Of a stretch of DNA of 14,843 bases, positions 5,278 through 13,466 are shown in pieces. The notes under the pieces were generated by a model. It had not been told where the DNA came from, ran no database searches, and saw only the letters and a program-made list of their open reading frames with translations. This stretch comes from an uncultured Lachnospiraceae bacterium (lineage in GTDB: Bacteria; Bacillota; Clostridia; Lachnospirales; Lachnospiraceae), in contig CAJTRK010000052.1 of NCBI GenBank assembly GCA_910578475.1, forward strand, positions 1 through 14,843. Direction: 5' to 3'. Made by a program: the position numbers and the translations under genes. Position 1 is the first letter of the stretch. Every line of letters begins with the position of its first letter.

Positions 5278-8238
5278 ATGGCGAAAATGAAAGTGTTTGA
5301 GCTTGCAAAAGAGCTTGAAGTGCAAAGCAAGGAAATCATTGCTTTTTTGCAGGGAAAAGGATATGAGGTAAAAGTAGCCCAAAGCTCCATCGAGGATGAA
5401 GCTATCGGGGCGGCTCGAAAGCAGTTCGGCAAAGGCAGGGTGGAAAATGCCGGGAAAACGGAAACTGCGCCCGGAGTAAAAAACGAGGACAAAGGGAAAA
5501 CTATGGATAAAGCAGAGAGTACGGCAAAAGCAGAAAATGTCGTGAAAGCGGAGAATGTCGTAAAAGCGGACAATGCGGTGAAAACAGAGAATGCAGGCCA
5601 GGCGGAGAATCCCGTAAAAGAGGGAAATGCCGAAAGACCGAAGGGGACTGTGAATAAAGCAGCCGGTGCGGAGGAACCTAAGAAAAAGAAAAAAATTATA
5701 TTCGTAAGCAATCCGCATAATTCCAAGATGCCCGGAAACCGGAACGGACAGGGCGGAGGCGAGAGAAGACCCGCCGGCAATCATAACCGTCCTGTACAGC
5801 AGCAGCCTGCGCCGCATAAGATTATCAGACCGACGCAGAAGCCGATTCCCGTCACGGCGGAGCCATACGAAGTACGGCAGAAACAGCAGCAGGAACGCAT
5901 GATGGAGCGGAAGCAGCAGGAAAAACAGGAGAGACTGGAGCGTCAGGAAAGACAGGAACGTCAGGAAATCAGAGAGCGCCAGGAAAACAGGGAGCGTCAG
6001 GAAAATAAAGAAAGACAGGAAAACAGGGAAAGAGCAAATGTCCAGAACAGACAGGGCGGCCAGAACAGGCCGAACGGTCAGGAAAGACCGCGCAATAACT
6101 ACGGCAATAACGGTGAAAACCGGAGAAATGAAGGTCAGGGCCGTCCGAATTTTAAAAACAATCAGGGCGGTAATCCGAATGCAGGCCCTGGTACAGGCGG
6201 CGGTCGGAATTTTAACAATAGTGAACGCCCTCAGAGAGGAAACGGCGGACAGGATAATCGATTTAAGAAAGGTCAGGGTAACAAAGACTTTGTGCCCGAG
6301 AGTCCCATCAAGGACGCTGAGAAGCACAGGGACGAAGAAAAACGCAGAATCGGTCAGGAGAAAGATAAGCGTTCCAAAAAAGATTTGATTTACGAAGAGG
6401 ATGAAGTAAATGTAAAGAGTCGTAATAAAGCGGGACGTTTTATCAAGCCTGAAAAGAAGGCCGAAACGGTTGTGGAAGAGCAGATTAAAGTCATTACGCT
6501 GCCGGATTCCCTGACAATCAAAGAGCTGGCGGATAAGATGAAGATTCAGCCTTCCGTGATTATTAAGAAACTTTTCATGCAGGGACAGATTGTAACGGTC
6601 AATTCCGAAATTTCTTTTGAAGATGCGGAGAACATCGCGATTGAATACGAGATTATCTGCGAAAAAGAAGTGAAAGTCGATGTTATCGAAGAACTCCTGA
6701 AAGAGGATGAAGAAGACGAAAGCGAAATGGTTTCAAGACCGCCGGTCATCTGTGTCATGGGGCATGTTGACCACGGTAAAACTTCCCTGCTTGACGCGAT
6801 TCGTAAAACAAATGTAACGGATAAAGAGGCGGGCGGTATCACACAGGCAATCGGTGCATATACTGTCCGGGTAAAAGACCAGAAGATAACGTTCTTAGAT
6901 ACGCCGGGACATGAGGCGTTTACCGCGATGAGAATGCGCGGCGCCAATTCGACGGATATTGCCGTATTGGTAGTTGCCGCCGACGACGGCGTTATGCCGC
7001 AGACCGTGGAAGCGATTAATCACGCGAAAGCGGCCGGCATTGAAATCATTGTTGCGGTGAATAAAGTCGATAAACCGAATGCGAACATTGACAGGGTAAA
7101 GCAGGAAATGACGGAATATGAGCTGATACCTGTAGACTGGGGCGGTTCCACGGAGTTCGTGCCCGTTTCCGCAAAGTCCGGCGAAGGCATTGAAAATCTT
7201 TTGGAAACGATTCTGCTTACGGCTGAAATTCTGGAGCTGAAAGCCAATCCGAACAGACGGGCGAGAGGTCTTGTCATCGAAGCGGAGCTGGATAAAGGCC
7301 GCGGACCGGTTGCGACCGTGCTCGTACAGAAAGGTACGCTGCATATCGGAGATTTCATTTCCGCCGGAGCAAGCCACGGTAAAGTCCGTGCAATGATAGA
7401 CGACAAGGGAAGACGGGTAAAAGAGGCTGCGCCTTCCATGCCGGTCGAGATACTCGGTCTTTCCGATGTGCCGAGCGCCGGAGAAGTATTTATTGTACAC
7501 GAAAATGATAAATCCGCAAAATCTTATGCGGACACCTATATGGCACAGCATAAAGAAGAGATGCTTGCGGATACGAAAACAAGAATGTCTCTCGACGATT
7601 TGTTCAGCCAGATTCAGGAAGGCAATCTGAAAGAACTGAATCTGATTGTCAAAGCAGATGTACAGGGCAGCGTGGAAGCTGTAAAACAGAGCCTGATGAA
7701 GCTGACGAACGAAGAAGTCGTTGTGAAATGTATTCACGGCGGCGTCGGCGCGATTACCGAATCGGACGTTACGCTTGCATCCGCATCCTCCGCAATCATC
7801 ATCGGTTTCAATGTAAGACCGGATGCGACTGCCAAAGCGATAGCGGAACGCGAAGGCGTGGATGTCAGACTGTATAAAGTAATTTATCAGGCAATTGAAG
7901 ACATTGAAGCCGCAATGAAGGGTATGTTAGACCCTGTCTTTGAAGAAAAAGTCATCGGCCACGCGGAAGTACGCCAAATCTTCAAAGCATCTGCAATCGG
8001 CAATATTGCAGGCTCCTATGTGCTGGACGGAGAATTCCAGAGAAACTGCATGATTCGGATTACGAGAGAAGGCGAGCAGATTTACGAAGGCAAACTGGCA
8101 TCTTTGAAACGGTTCAAGGATGACGTAAAAGAAGTAAAAGCAGGCTTTGAGTGCGGTCTTGTCTTCGAAGGTTTTGACAAGATGCAGGAGCTTGATATTG
8201 TTGAAGCTTATATTATGGTGGAAGTACCCAGAACTTAA
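5278..8238 (+). CDS. infB: Translation initiation factor IF-2
   Basis: IF2 is the GTPase that places initiator fMet-tRNA on the 30S subunit and promotes 50S joining. The 986-residue product is long for a Firmicutes IF2 (about 700 in Bacillus) because of its N-terminal linker. Order: an IF2_N helical module (about 1-50), a low-complexity linker (about 52-400), a second IF2_N module (about 405-460), the G domain with GHVDHGKT (495-502), DTPGHEAF (from 541), NKVD (from 595) and SAKSGEG (about 631), then domains II, III and the initiator-tRNA-binding C-terminal domain ending in YIMVEVPRT. The linker holds two hexapeptide arrays and a Gly/Asn/Arg-rich stretch (about 258-337). ATG 5278 has GGAGG at 5266-5270, 7 nt away. 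Confidence 0.98.
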   Translation: MAKMKVFELAKELEVQSKEIIAFLQGKGYEVKVAQSSIEDEAIGAARKQFGKGRVENAGKTETAPGVKNEDKGKTMDKAESTAKAENVVKAENVVKADNAVKTENAGQAENPVKEGNAERPKGTVNKAAGAEEPKKKKKIIFVSNPHNSKMPGNRNGQGGGERRPAGNHNRPVQQQPAPHKIIRPTQKPIPVTAEPYEVRQKQQQERMMERKQQEKQERLERQERQERQEIRERQENRERQENKERQENRERANVQNRQGGQNRPNGQERPRNNYGNNGENRRNEGQGRPNFKNNQGGNPNAGPGTGGGRNFNNSERPQRGNGGQDNRFKKGQGNKDFVPESPIKDAEKHRDEEKRRIGQEKDKRSKKDLIYEEDEVNVKSRNKAGRFIKPEKKAETVVEEQIKVITLPDSLTIKELADKMKIQPSVIIKKLFMQGQIVTVNSEISFEDAENIAIEYEIICEKEVKVDVIEELLKEDEEDESEMVSRPPVICVMGHVDHGKTSLLDAIRKTNVTDKEAGGITQAIGAYTVRVKDQKITFLDTPGHEAFTAMRMRGANSTDIAVLVVAADDGVMPQTVEAINHAKAAGIEIIVAVNKVDKPNANIDRVKQEMTEYELIPVDWGGSTEFVPVSAKSGEGIENLLETILLTAEILELKANPNRRARGLVIEAELDKGRGPVATVLVQKGTLHIGDFISAGASHGKVRAMIDDKGRRVKEAAPSMPVEILGLSDVPSAGEVFIVHENDKSAKSYADTYMAQHKEEMLADTKTRMSLDDLFSQIQEGNLKELNLIVKADVQGSVEAVKQSLMKLTNEEVVVKCIHGGVGAITESDVTLASASSAIIIGFNVRPDATAKAIAEREGVDVRLYKVIYQAIEDIEAAMKGMLDPVFEEKVIGHAEVRQIFKASAIGNIAGSYVLDGEFQRNCMIRITREGEQIYEGKLASLKRFKDDVKEVKAGFECGLVFEGFDKMQELDIVEAYIMVEVPRT
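5524..5631 (+). repeat. Six-copy 18-bp tandem repeat in infB (VKAENV-type hexapeptide)
   Basis: Six consecutive 18-bp units code for AKAENV, VKAENV, VKADNA, VKTENA, GQAENP and VKEGNA (residues 83-118). The first copies are nearly identical at the DNA level and later ones drift, as expected for in-frame expansion followed by decay. It lies in the disordered linker of IF2. Confidence 0.85.
5923..6030 (+). repeat. Six-copy 18-bp tandem repeat in infB (RQENRE-type hexapeptide)
   Basis: Six 18-bp units code for KQERLE, RQERQE, RQEIRE, RQENRE, RQENKE and RQENRE (residues 216-251). The alternating Arg/Lys and Glu spacing suggests a long charged single helix or coiled coil. The unit length matches the upstream VKAENV array but the sequence is unrelated. 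Confidence 0.85.
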
Positions 8239-8266
8239 AGAAAATCTGAGATGCCGGAGGATTTAT

Positions 8267-8653
8267 ATGCGCAAAAACAGTATTAAAAATACCCGTATCA
8301 ATGGTGAGGTGCAGCGTGCATTGGCGGAAATTATCAGGGGGGATTTAAAGGACCCCAGAATCGGAGAAGTGACGTCTGTAGTTGCAGTAGAAGTCGCGCC
8401 GGATTTAAAGACCTGTAAAGTATGGGTCAGCGTGCTTGGCGACGAGCAGGCGCAGGCGGATACACTCGCAGGATTAAACAGTGCGGAAGGCTTTATCCGG
8501 AATCAGCTGGCGCGGAAAATAAATCTCCGCAATACGCCGCAGATTCGTTTCATTATGGACCAGTCCATTGCGTACGGCGTGAATATGTCAAAGCTGATTG
8601 ACGACGTACAAAAGTGTGAAGGAAGTTTGTGCCGCAGCAGGCGGCAGGGCTAA
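8267..8653 (+). CDS. rbfA: 30S ribosome-binding factor RbfA
   Basis: RbfA binds the immature 30S subunit near the 16S rRNA 5' helix and supports late maturation and cold adaptation. The 128-residue product fits the family. It begins MRKNSIKNTRINGEVQRAL and has the KH-like core with IRGDLKDPRIGEVTSVVAVEVAPDL split over two strands, VWVSVLGDEQ, and the conserved LARKINLRNTPQIRFIMDQS region followed by the terminal helix. I chose ATG 8267, since GGAGG (8256-8260) lies 6 nt upstream. The frame is open further back into infB but that stretch has no family similarity. It starts 28 nt after infB, and partners functionally with RimP at the head of the operon. Confidence 0.96.
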   Translation: MRKNSIKNTRINGEVQRALAEIIRGDLKDPRIGEVTSVVAVEVAPDLKTCKVWVSVLGDEQAQADTLAGLNSAEGFIRNQLARKINLRNTPQIRFIMDQSIAYGVNMSKLIDDVQKCEGSLCRSRRQG

Positions 8654-8684
8654 CAGGTTGAAAGGTAAGGGGATTGAAAGTTAT

Positions 8685-9662
8685 ATGAAGATTATAGAGG
8701 AACTAAGAGACGCAAAGACCATCGGAATCGGCGGCCATATCAGACCGGATGGGGATTGTGTCGGTTCTGTCATGGGATTATATCTTTATCTGAAAAAAGA
8801 ACTGCCGGAAGCGCAGATAGATGTTTATCTGGAACGGCCGGCGGATATTTTCCGCTGCATTCCGAAGATTGATGTCCTGAAATCAGATTTTGAAAAGGAT
8901 GTCAGACCGGATAAAATATACGATGTTTTTCTGGCGCTTGATTGTAACGCCGAGCGTCTGGGAGATGTGGAAACGCTTTACGGGAAAGCGGGCAGAAGAA
9001 TCAATATTGACCATCATATCAGTAATCCGGGATGCGGAGACCTGAATATCATCGAACCGGAAAAAAGTTCTACCTGTGAACTTCTTTATGAACTGTTCGA
9101 CAAAGAGCGGCTCGATGAGGAAATCGCGAAGACGCTTTATATCGGCATGATTCATGATACGGGCGTTTTCAAATATTCCAATACGTCTCCGAGGACTTTA
9201 CAGGTGGCGTCGGACCTGATTTCCTATGGTTTTGACTTTCCGAGACTGATTGACGAGACTTTTTATGAAAAAACATATATTCAGAATCAGATTATGGGCA
9301 GGGCGGTTCTTGAAAGCATCCGCTTTCTTGACGGAAAATGTATCGTCAGCATGGTGGACAGGAAAACAATGAGATTTTATCAGGCGGAGCCAAAGGATTT
9401 GGACGGCATCGTAAATCAGCTGCGCATTGTCAAAGGCGTAGAATGCGCGATTTTTATGTACGAAGTGGCGCCGATGGAATATAAGGTGAGCATGCGCTCC
9501 AACGGAAATGTGGATGTTGCCGAAATTGCCGTGAAGTTTGGCGGCGGCGGTCATGTAAGGGCAGCCGGCTGCAATATGAAGGGGACTTATTATGATACGA
9601 TTAACAATCTGTCCGTACATATTGAAGAACAGCTGAAGGACAAAGAGAACTGTAAAAGGTAA
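8685..9662 (+). CDS. nrnA: DHH/DHHA1 phosphoesterase, NrnA-type oligoribonuclease/pAp phosphatase
   Basis: NrnA-type enzymes hydrolyse 2-5-nt RNAs to mononucleotides and dephosphorylate pAp; some relatives cleave pApA from c-di-AMP. The 325-residue length fits. Motifs for the two-metal DHH centre are visible: HIRPDGDCVGS (Asp22, Asp24), LALDCN, IDHHISN (Asp109-His110-His111) and HDTGVFKYSNTSPRT. The DHHA1 substrate-binding motif GGGGHVRAAGC starts at 286. ATG 8685 has AAGGGG (8667-8672) 12 nt upstream and gives the family-length protein. In-frame TTG codons at 8598 and 8658 would add residues overlapping or abutting rbfA without a clear ribosome binding site. Its position between rbfA and truB is conserved in Clostridia and Bacilli. 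Confidence 0.92.
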   Translation: MKIIEELRDAKTIGIGGHIRPDGDCVGSVMGLYLYLKKELPEAQIDVYLERPADIFRCIPKIDVLKSDFEKDVRPDKIYDVFLALDCNAERLGDVETLYGKAGRRINIDHHISNPGCGDLNIIEPEKSSTCELLYELFDKERLDEEIAKTLYIGMIHDTGVFKYSNTSPRTLQVASDLISYGFDFPRLIDETFYEKTYIQNQIMGRAVLESIRFLDGKCIVSMVDRKTMRFYQAEPKDLDGIVNQLRIVKGVECAIFMYEVAPMEYKVSMRSNGNVDVAEIAVKFGGGGHVRAAGCNMKGTYYDTINNLSVHIEEQLKDKENCKR

Positions 9663-9671
9663 GGTCATATC

Positions 9672-10577
9672 ATGTATCACGGGATTATCAATATATATAA
9701 AGAAGCCGGTTATACGTCCCACGATGTAGTCGCGAAACTTCGCGGAATTTTAGGGCAGAAAAAGATAGGACATACGGGAACGCTTGACCCGGATGCGACC
9801 GGCGTGCTTCCGGTGTGTCTGGGTGTGGGAACGCGGCTTTGTGATATGCTGACGGACGAAAACAAAGAGTATGTGGCGGCGCTGCGTTTCGGCATTACGA
9901 CGGATACGCAGGATTTATCGGGAACCGTGCTTTCCGAACGGGAAGTAACCGTAACGGGGGAACGGGCGGCGGAAATCGTGGGCGGTTTTCTTGGTACATA
10001 TGAGCAGATTCCGCCGATGTATTCCGCTTTGAAAGTCAATGGGCGGAAGCTTTACGAGCTGGCAAGAGAGGGCAGAGAAGTGGAACGCAAAGCGCGTACT
10101 GTCAGGATAGAAGAACTGGAAATCCTCCGGGTGGAACTGCCGGTTCTCCGAATGCGGATTGTCTGCTCGAAAGGAACGTATATCCGGACATTGTGCGACG
10201 ATATCGGGAAAAAGGCAGGGTGCGGCGCGGCAATGGAAACCCTGCAGAGAACGAGAGTAGGAAGGTTCCGTATAGAAGAGGCTTTGAAGTTGGCCGAAGT
10301 AGAGGAAGCAGTTGCGGCAGGCAGGCTGGAAACCTGTATCGTGCCGGTGGAAGACATGTTTTCCGGCTTAAAGTGCATAACCGTTTTGAAAGATTACGGA
10401 AAGCTGCTCGAAAACGGGAACTGTCTCGCCTTGAGAATGACGGACGCGGCGGAAAATCCCGGCGATGGAGAGCAGGTCCGCGTGTATCATGAAAAGGATT
10501 CTTTTTACGGCATTTACCGTTATGAGAAGCGGACGGAGACATTTTATCCGGTAAAAATGTTTATCGTACCGAAATAA
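9672..10577 (+). CDS. truB: tRNA pseudouridine(55) synthase TruB
   Basis: TruB converts U55 of the T loop of tRNAs to pseudouridine and also acts as a tRNA folding chaperone. The 301-residue product starts MYHGIINIYKEAGYTSHDVV and carries the TruB signature GHTGTLDPDATGVLPVCLG with catalytic Asp39. Further family motifs are EYVAALRFGITTDTQD, QIPPMYSALKVNGRKLYELAR and VCSKGTYIRTLCDDIG. The C-terminal region (about 235-301) is a short PUA-like domain with VRVYHEKDSFYGIYRYE. It begins 9 nt after the nrnA stop, with AAGG from the nrnA end as ribosome binding site, so translation is probably coupled. Confidence 0.97.
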   Translation: MYHGIINIYKEAGYTSHDVVAKLRGILGQKKIGHTGTLDPDATGVLPVCLGVGTRLCDMLTDENKEYVAALRFGITTDTQDLSGTVLSEREVTVTGERAAEIVGGFLGTYEQIPPMYSALKVNGRKLYELAREGREVERKARTVRIEELEILRVELPVLRMRIVCSKGTYIRTLCDDIGKKAGCGAAMETLQRTRVGRFRIEEALKLAEVEEAVAAGRLETCIVPVEDMFSGLKCITVLKDYGKLLENGNCLALRMTDAAENPGDGEQVRVYHEKDSFYGIYRYEKRTETFYPVKMFIVPK

Positions 10578-10613
10578 AACAGATTAATTCATTTTTTGAA
10601 AGGGGCACGAAGT

Positions 10614-11549
10614 ATGCAAATCATACAAGGGACGACGGATTTTTCCCTGTCCCATAAAAGCGTGGTCACAATCGGAAAATTTGACGGGATTCATTTAGGG
10701 CATCAGAAATTATTCGAGCGGGTGTTGGCGCAGAAGGAAAAAGGGCTTACAGCCGTTATTTTCACGTTTAATCCGGCCCCGGAGGCTTTTTTTTCGGGGA
10801 AAGAAATGCAGGAGCTGATGAGCCGGGAAGAAAAACTGGCCGCTTTTGAAAAACTGGGAATCGACGTTCTGATTGAATTTCCGATGAACAGAGAAACGGC
10901 GGCGACCGAACCGGCGTATTTTGTGCGGGAATATCTGACGAACAAATTGAAAGCGGCGGTTATCATTGCGGGAACGGATATTTCCTTCGGGGATAAAGGA
11001 GCAGGCAATGCGGCTCTTCTGCGGGAAATGTCGGAAGCATGCGGATATCGTGTGGAGATTATCGATAAAGTCAGCGTTGGAGGAGAAGAAGTCAGTTCCA
11101 CGCTGGTCCGGGAAACGGTGGGAAAGGGCGATATGAAAAAAGCGGCATTGCTGCTCGGTTCACCATATCCGGTATGCGGTGTGGTGGCTCATGGGAGACA
11201 GCTTGGCCGAAAGCTCGGAATGCCGACGGTGAATCTGCTTCCCGGCCGGGAAAAGCTTCTGCCGCCCAATGGCGTCTACTATTCCAATGTGTGGTTTGAC
11301 GGAACATGCTATCCGGCGATTTCCAATGTCGGTTATAAGCCTACTGTGAGCGATGAGCGGACAATCGGCGTAGAAACATATCTGTATGATTTTACGGAAG
11401 AAATCTACGGCAGTGAGATTATCGTAGAACTGTTGGAACATAAAAGAGCCGAGATGAAGTTCGACGGGGTGGAGGCACTGAAAGCGCAGATGCGGAAAGA
11501 TATTGCGGAAGGCGCGGCATATCACGGAACCGGACAGTTGGAAAAATAA
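10614..11549 (+). CDS. ribF: Bifunctional riboflavin kinase/FAD synthetase RibF
   Basis: RibF phosphorylates riboflavin to FMN and adenylylates FMN to FAD. The 311-residue product has the usual two modules. The N-terminal nucleotidyltransferase domain has GKFDGIHLGHQ (21-31), IFTFNPAP, and the EEVSSTLVRE motif. The C-terminal flavokinase domain starts about residue 185 with GVVAHGRQLGRKLGMPTVNL, then NGVYY, AISNVGYKPT and VETYLYDF. ATG 10614 has GAAAGGGG 8 nt upstream; the in-frame TTG at 10596 is unlikely. It lies 36 nt after truB and seems to be the last gene of the operon. In many Firmicutes rpsO and pnp follow ribF, but here a transporter with its own promoter comes next. Confidence 0.96.
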   Translation: MQIIQGTTDFSLSHKSVVTIGKFDGIHLGHQKLFERVLAQKEKGLTAVIFTFNPAPEAFFSGKEMQELMSREEKLAAFEKLGIDVLIEFPMNRETAATEPAYFVREYLTNKLKAAVIIAGTDISFGDKGAGNAALLREMSEACGYRVEIIDKVSVGGEEVSSTLVRETVGKGDMKKAALLLGSPYPVCGVVAHGRQLGRKLGMPTVNLLPGREKLLPPNGVYYSNVWFDGTCYPAISNVGYKPTVSDERTIGVETYLYDFTEEIYGSEIIVELLEHKRAEMKFDGVEALKAQMRKDIAEGAAYHGTGQLEK

Positions 11550-11552
11550 GGC

Positions 11553-11581
11553 TTGTCAGAAAATACGATTTATTTTAAAAT
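11553..11581 (+). promoter_or_regulatory. Putative promoter of the Na/Pi cotransporter-like gene
   Basis: TTGTCA (11553-11558) and TAAAAT (11576-11581) are spaced by exactly 17 bp, each with one mismatch to consensus. It starts just after the ribF stop codon, so the transporter can be expressed independently of the operon. No terminator for ribF is visible, so read-through is also possible. Confidence 0.6.
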
Positions 11582-11589
11582 AAAAGTAT
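11563..11589. repeat. Palindrome over the -10 box of the transporter promoter
   Basis: TTTATTTT (11569-11576) and AAAATAAA (11577-11584) form a perfect 16-bp palindrome. It is extended by ATAC (11563-11566) and GTAT (11586-11589) with a one-base offset. It is centred on the start of the predicted -10 element, a position where a bound dimer would block polymerase. It is too AT-rich to be a good RNA terminator. Confidence 0.5.
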
Positions 11590-11633
11590 ATGGGTATTCA
11601 GGGGAAAGTACAAAGGAAGGATAAGGGCGTGAC

Positions 11634-13265
11634 ATGAATCTGGAAATCATTCTTTCGATGGCGGGCGGCCTTGGGCTTTTTCTGTTTGGCATGCGGGTCA
11701 TGAGTGAAAGTATTGAGAAAGTGGCCGGCGCCAAACTGAGACAGATTTTGGAGCAGCTGACAACGAATCGTTTCACGGGTATTCTGGTAGGAGTAGTTTT
11801 TACGGCAATTATTCAGTCATCATCGGCCTGTACCGTCATGGTAGTGAGTTTCGTTAATTCAGGGCTGATGAATCTGTATCAGGCGGCGGGCGTTATTTTC
11901 GGAGCAAATATCGGTACGACGGTGACATCATTGTTGGTTTCCTTCAAATTGGAGAAAATAGCGCCGGTTATCTTATTGCTCGGCGTTATCGTCGTCATGT
12001 TCTGTAAGAAGCAGAAGATAACAAAGTTCGGTGAAATCATTATCGGTTTTGGTATTTTGTTCATGGGACTCAGTACCATGTCGGGAGCCATGTCCGGCAT
12101 GAAGGATTCTCCGACAGTCATTCATATGTTTGCGTCTTTACAGCAGCCGGTACTGGCCGTGCTGCTCGGAGCGGTGCTGACGGCGATTATACAGAGTTCG
12201 TCCGTGACGGTCAGCATTATGGTTCTGATGGCGAATCAGGGGCTGCTCGGGCTTGATATGTGCATGTTCATCATTTTGGGATGCAATATCGGCGCCTGTA
12301 CATCCGCTTTGTTAGCATCCCTGACCGGTAAAAAGGATGCCAAGAGAGCCGCTTCCATTCATTTGATTTTCAATGTTATCGGAACGATTATCGTATATAT
12401 TATTTTTATGGCCTGCGTTCATCAGGTGGTGGGAGTTTTGTCTGACATTGCGCATCAGGATGCGGGCCGGGTCGTAGCATATGCGCATATCGCGATTAAA
12501 CTGTTCCAGGTTGTTGTTATGGCGCCTTTTATCGGCGCAATCGTGAAGATGACCTATGTGCTCGTACCGGGCAGCGACAAAAAGATTGGTTATCGTGACA
12601 GCCACCAGTTGAAATATATCGGTGAGAAAGTGGTATTTAATCCGGCGACGGCGATTGTGGAAGTTATCAAGGAGCTGGACCGTATGGCTTCTCTCGCAGG
12701 CGAAAACCTGAACCGGGCCATGAATGCCCTGATTACATTGGATGAAGAAGAAATCGCGGAAGTTTATGATGTGGAAGAAAATATTGATTTCCTGAGTCAT
12801 GCGATTACGGATTATCTGGTAAAAATTAATCAGACCACGCTGCCGATTGAAGATTTGAAGAGTATCGGCGCGCTGTTCCATGTCGTCAACGATATCGAGA
12901 GAATCGGCGACCATGCGGAAAATATAGCGGATGCGGCAAAACGGCGAAATGAGACGGGCGTATCGTTCAGCAAAGATGCGCAGACGGAAATGGGAATTAT
13001 GCTGGATATGGTCAATACGCTGCTTCGCTTCTCTCTGGAAATGTTCGTCAAGAGCTCAGAGGAACATCAGGAGGACATCAGCCATCTGGAAGAGGCAATT
13101 GATGAAAAAGAGAAGGAACTGCAGCAGAAACACCTGGAACGTCTTACCAATAACGAATGCACACCGGAAGCCGGCGTACTCTTTTCCGATATTATTTCCG
13201 GTCTGGAAAGAGTCGCGGACCACGCGACCAATATCGCCTTTGCAACGGCGTTGGCGGATACATAA
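11634..13265 (+). CDS. Na/Pi cotransporter family protein with PhoU-like C-terminal domain
   Basis: This is a 543-residue membrane protein of the NptA/PNaS (SLC34-like) family, expected to couple phosphate movement to sodium. The membrane part (about 1-330) holds the two inverted QSS repeats: IIQSSSACTVMVVSF (Gln61) followed by GANIGTTVTSLL, and IIQSSSVTVSIMVLM (Gln187) followed by GCNIGACTSALLASL. The C-terminal 200 residues are a soluble helical PhoU-like domain with two repeats (NDIERIGDHAENIADAA and SGLERVADHATNIAFATA), probably regulatory in the cytoplasm. ATG 11634 has AAGGG 6 nt upstream. It has its own promoter and terminator. Direction of transport and substrate are not proven by sequence. 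No pst or pho genes are in the window. Confidence 0.9.
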   Translation: MNLEIILSMAGGLGLFLFGMRVMSESIEKVAGAKLRQILEQLTTNRFTGILVGVVFTAIIQSSSACTVMVVSFVNSGLMNLYQAAGVIFGANIGTTVTSLLVSFKLEKIAPVILLLGVIVVMFCKKQKITKFGEIIIGFGILFMGLSTMSGAMSGMKDSPTVIHMFASLQQPVLAVLLGAVLTAIIQSSSVTVSIMVLMANQGLLGLDMCMFIILGCNIGACTSALLASLTGKKDAKRAASIHLIFNVIGTIIVYIIFMACVHQVVGVLSDIAHQDAGRVVAYAHIAIKLFQVVVMAPFIGAIVKMTYVLVPGSDKKIGYRDSHQLKYIGEKVVFNPATAIVEVIKELDRMASLAGENLNRAMNALITLDEEEIAEVYDVEENIDFLSHAITDYLVKINQTTLPIEDLKSIGALFHVVNDIERIGDHAENIADAAKRRNETGVSFSKDAQTEMGIMLDMVNTLLRFSLEMFVKSSEEHQEDISHLEEAIDEKEKELQQKHLERLTNNECTPEAGVLFSDIISGLERVADHATNIAFATALADT

Positions 13266-13278
13266 TCAATTGAACGGG

Positions 13279-13303
13279 ACTCCCGCATGTGCGGGAGTTT
13301 TTT
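13279..13303 (+). terminator. Intrinsic terminator after the transporter gene
   Basis: ACTCCCGC (13279-13286) and GCGGGAGT (13291-13298) form a perfect 8-bp GC-rich stem with an ATGT loop, followed by a T6 run (13298-13303). It lies 13 nt after the stop codon and separates the transporter from the downstream hydrolase gene. Confidence 0.95.
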
Positions 13304-13358
13304 AATTTCAGAAATGGATGCCGGAAATTGTTTTTCTTTTAAGACAACCTCACAGATG

Positions 13359-13387
13359 TTGACAGTCTGCAATGAAATTGTTATAAT
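13359..13387 (+). promoter_or_regulatory. Consensus sigma-A promoter (P1) of the NlpC/P60 gene
   Basis: A perfect TTGACA (13359-13364) and a perfect TATAAT (13382-13387) are separated by 17 bp. Transcription would start near 13394, leaving a leader of about 73 nt that includes the WalR-type direct repeat. It is the best promoter in the window. Confidence 0.85.
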
Positions 13388-13398
13388 GAGACTGAAAA

Positions 13399-13415
13399 TG
13401 TAACAATTATGTAAC
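13399..13415 (+). promoter_or_regulatory. WalR (YycF)-type binding box
   Basis: TGTAAC (13399-13404), five bases, then TGTAAC (13410-13415): an exact match to the WalR consensus TGTWAH-N5-TGTWAH. The identity extends to ATGTAACAA twice, with an 11-bp period. WalRK controls peptidoglycan hydrolases, including NlpC/P60 enzymes, in Bacilli, and the gene downstream is one. It lies at about +6 to +22 of P1 and at the -35 region of a possible second promoter. PhoP-type boxes are related and cannot be excluded. Confidence 0.65.
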
Positions 13416-13436
13416 AAATGGGAAATAAAGTTGAGA

Positions 13437-13442
13437 TATACT
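13437..13442 (+). promoter_or_regulatory. Possible second, activator-dependent promoter (P2) -10 box
   Basis: TATACT (13437-13442) lacks a consensus -35 at the correct distance (ACAAAT at 13414-13419). The direct repeat ends at that position, as expected for an OmpR-family activator that replaces -35 contacts. Start would be near 13449, just upstream of the ribosome binding site GAGG (13454-13457). Confidence 0.35.
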
Positions 13443-13466
13443 AAGCTGTGAGTGAGGTTGAGAAAA

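Noticed and set aside
5062..6327. Long antisense frame (421 residues, Phe/Leu-rich) opposite infB
   Set aside because: It is the mirror of the Lys/Glu/Arg-rich IF2 linker, which yields Phe/Leu/Ser on the other strand. There is no ribosome binding site and infB is certain.
6720..6760. Internal start of infB that would give a short IF2 isoform
   Set aside because: The in-frame Met before RPPVICVMGHVDHG has no ribosome binding site at a proper distance. Other nearby ATGs are out of frame.
8598..8684. N-terminal extension of NrnA from TTG 8598 or 8658
   Set aside because: The extension overlaps or abuts rbfA, has no clear ribosome binding site and makes the protein longer than the family.
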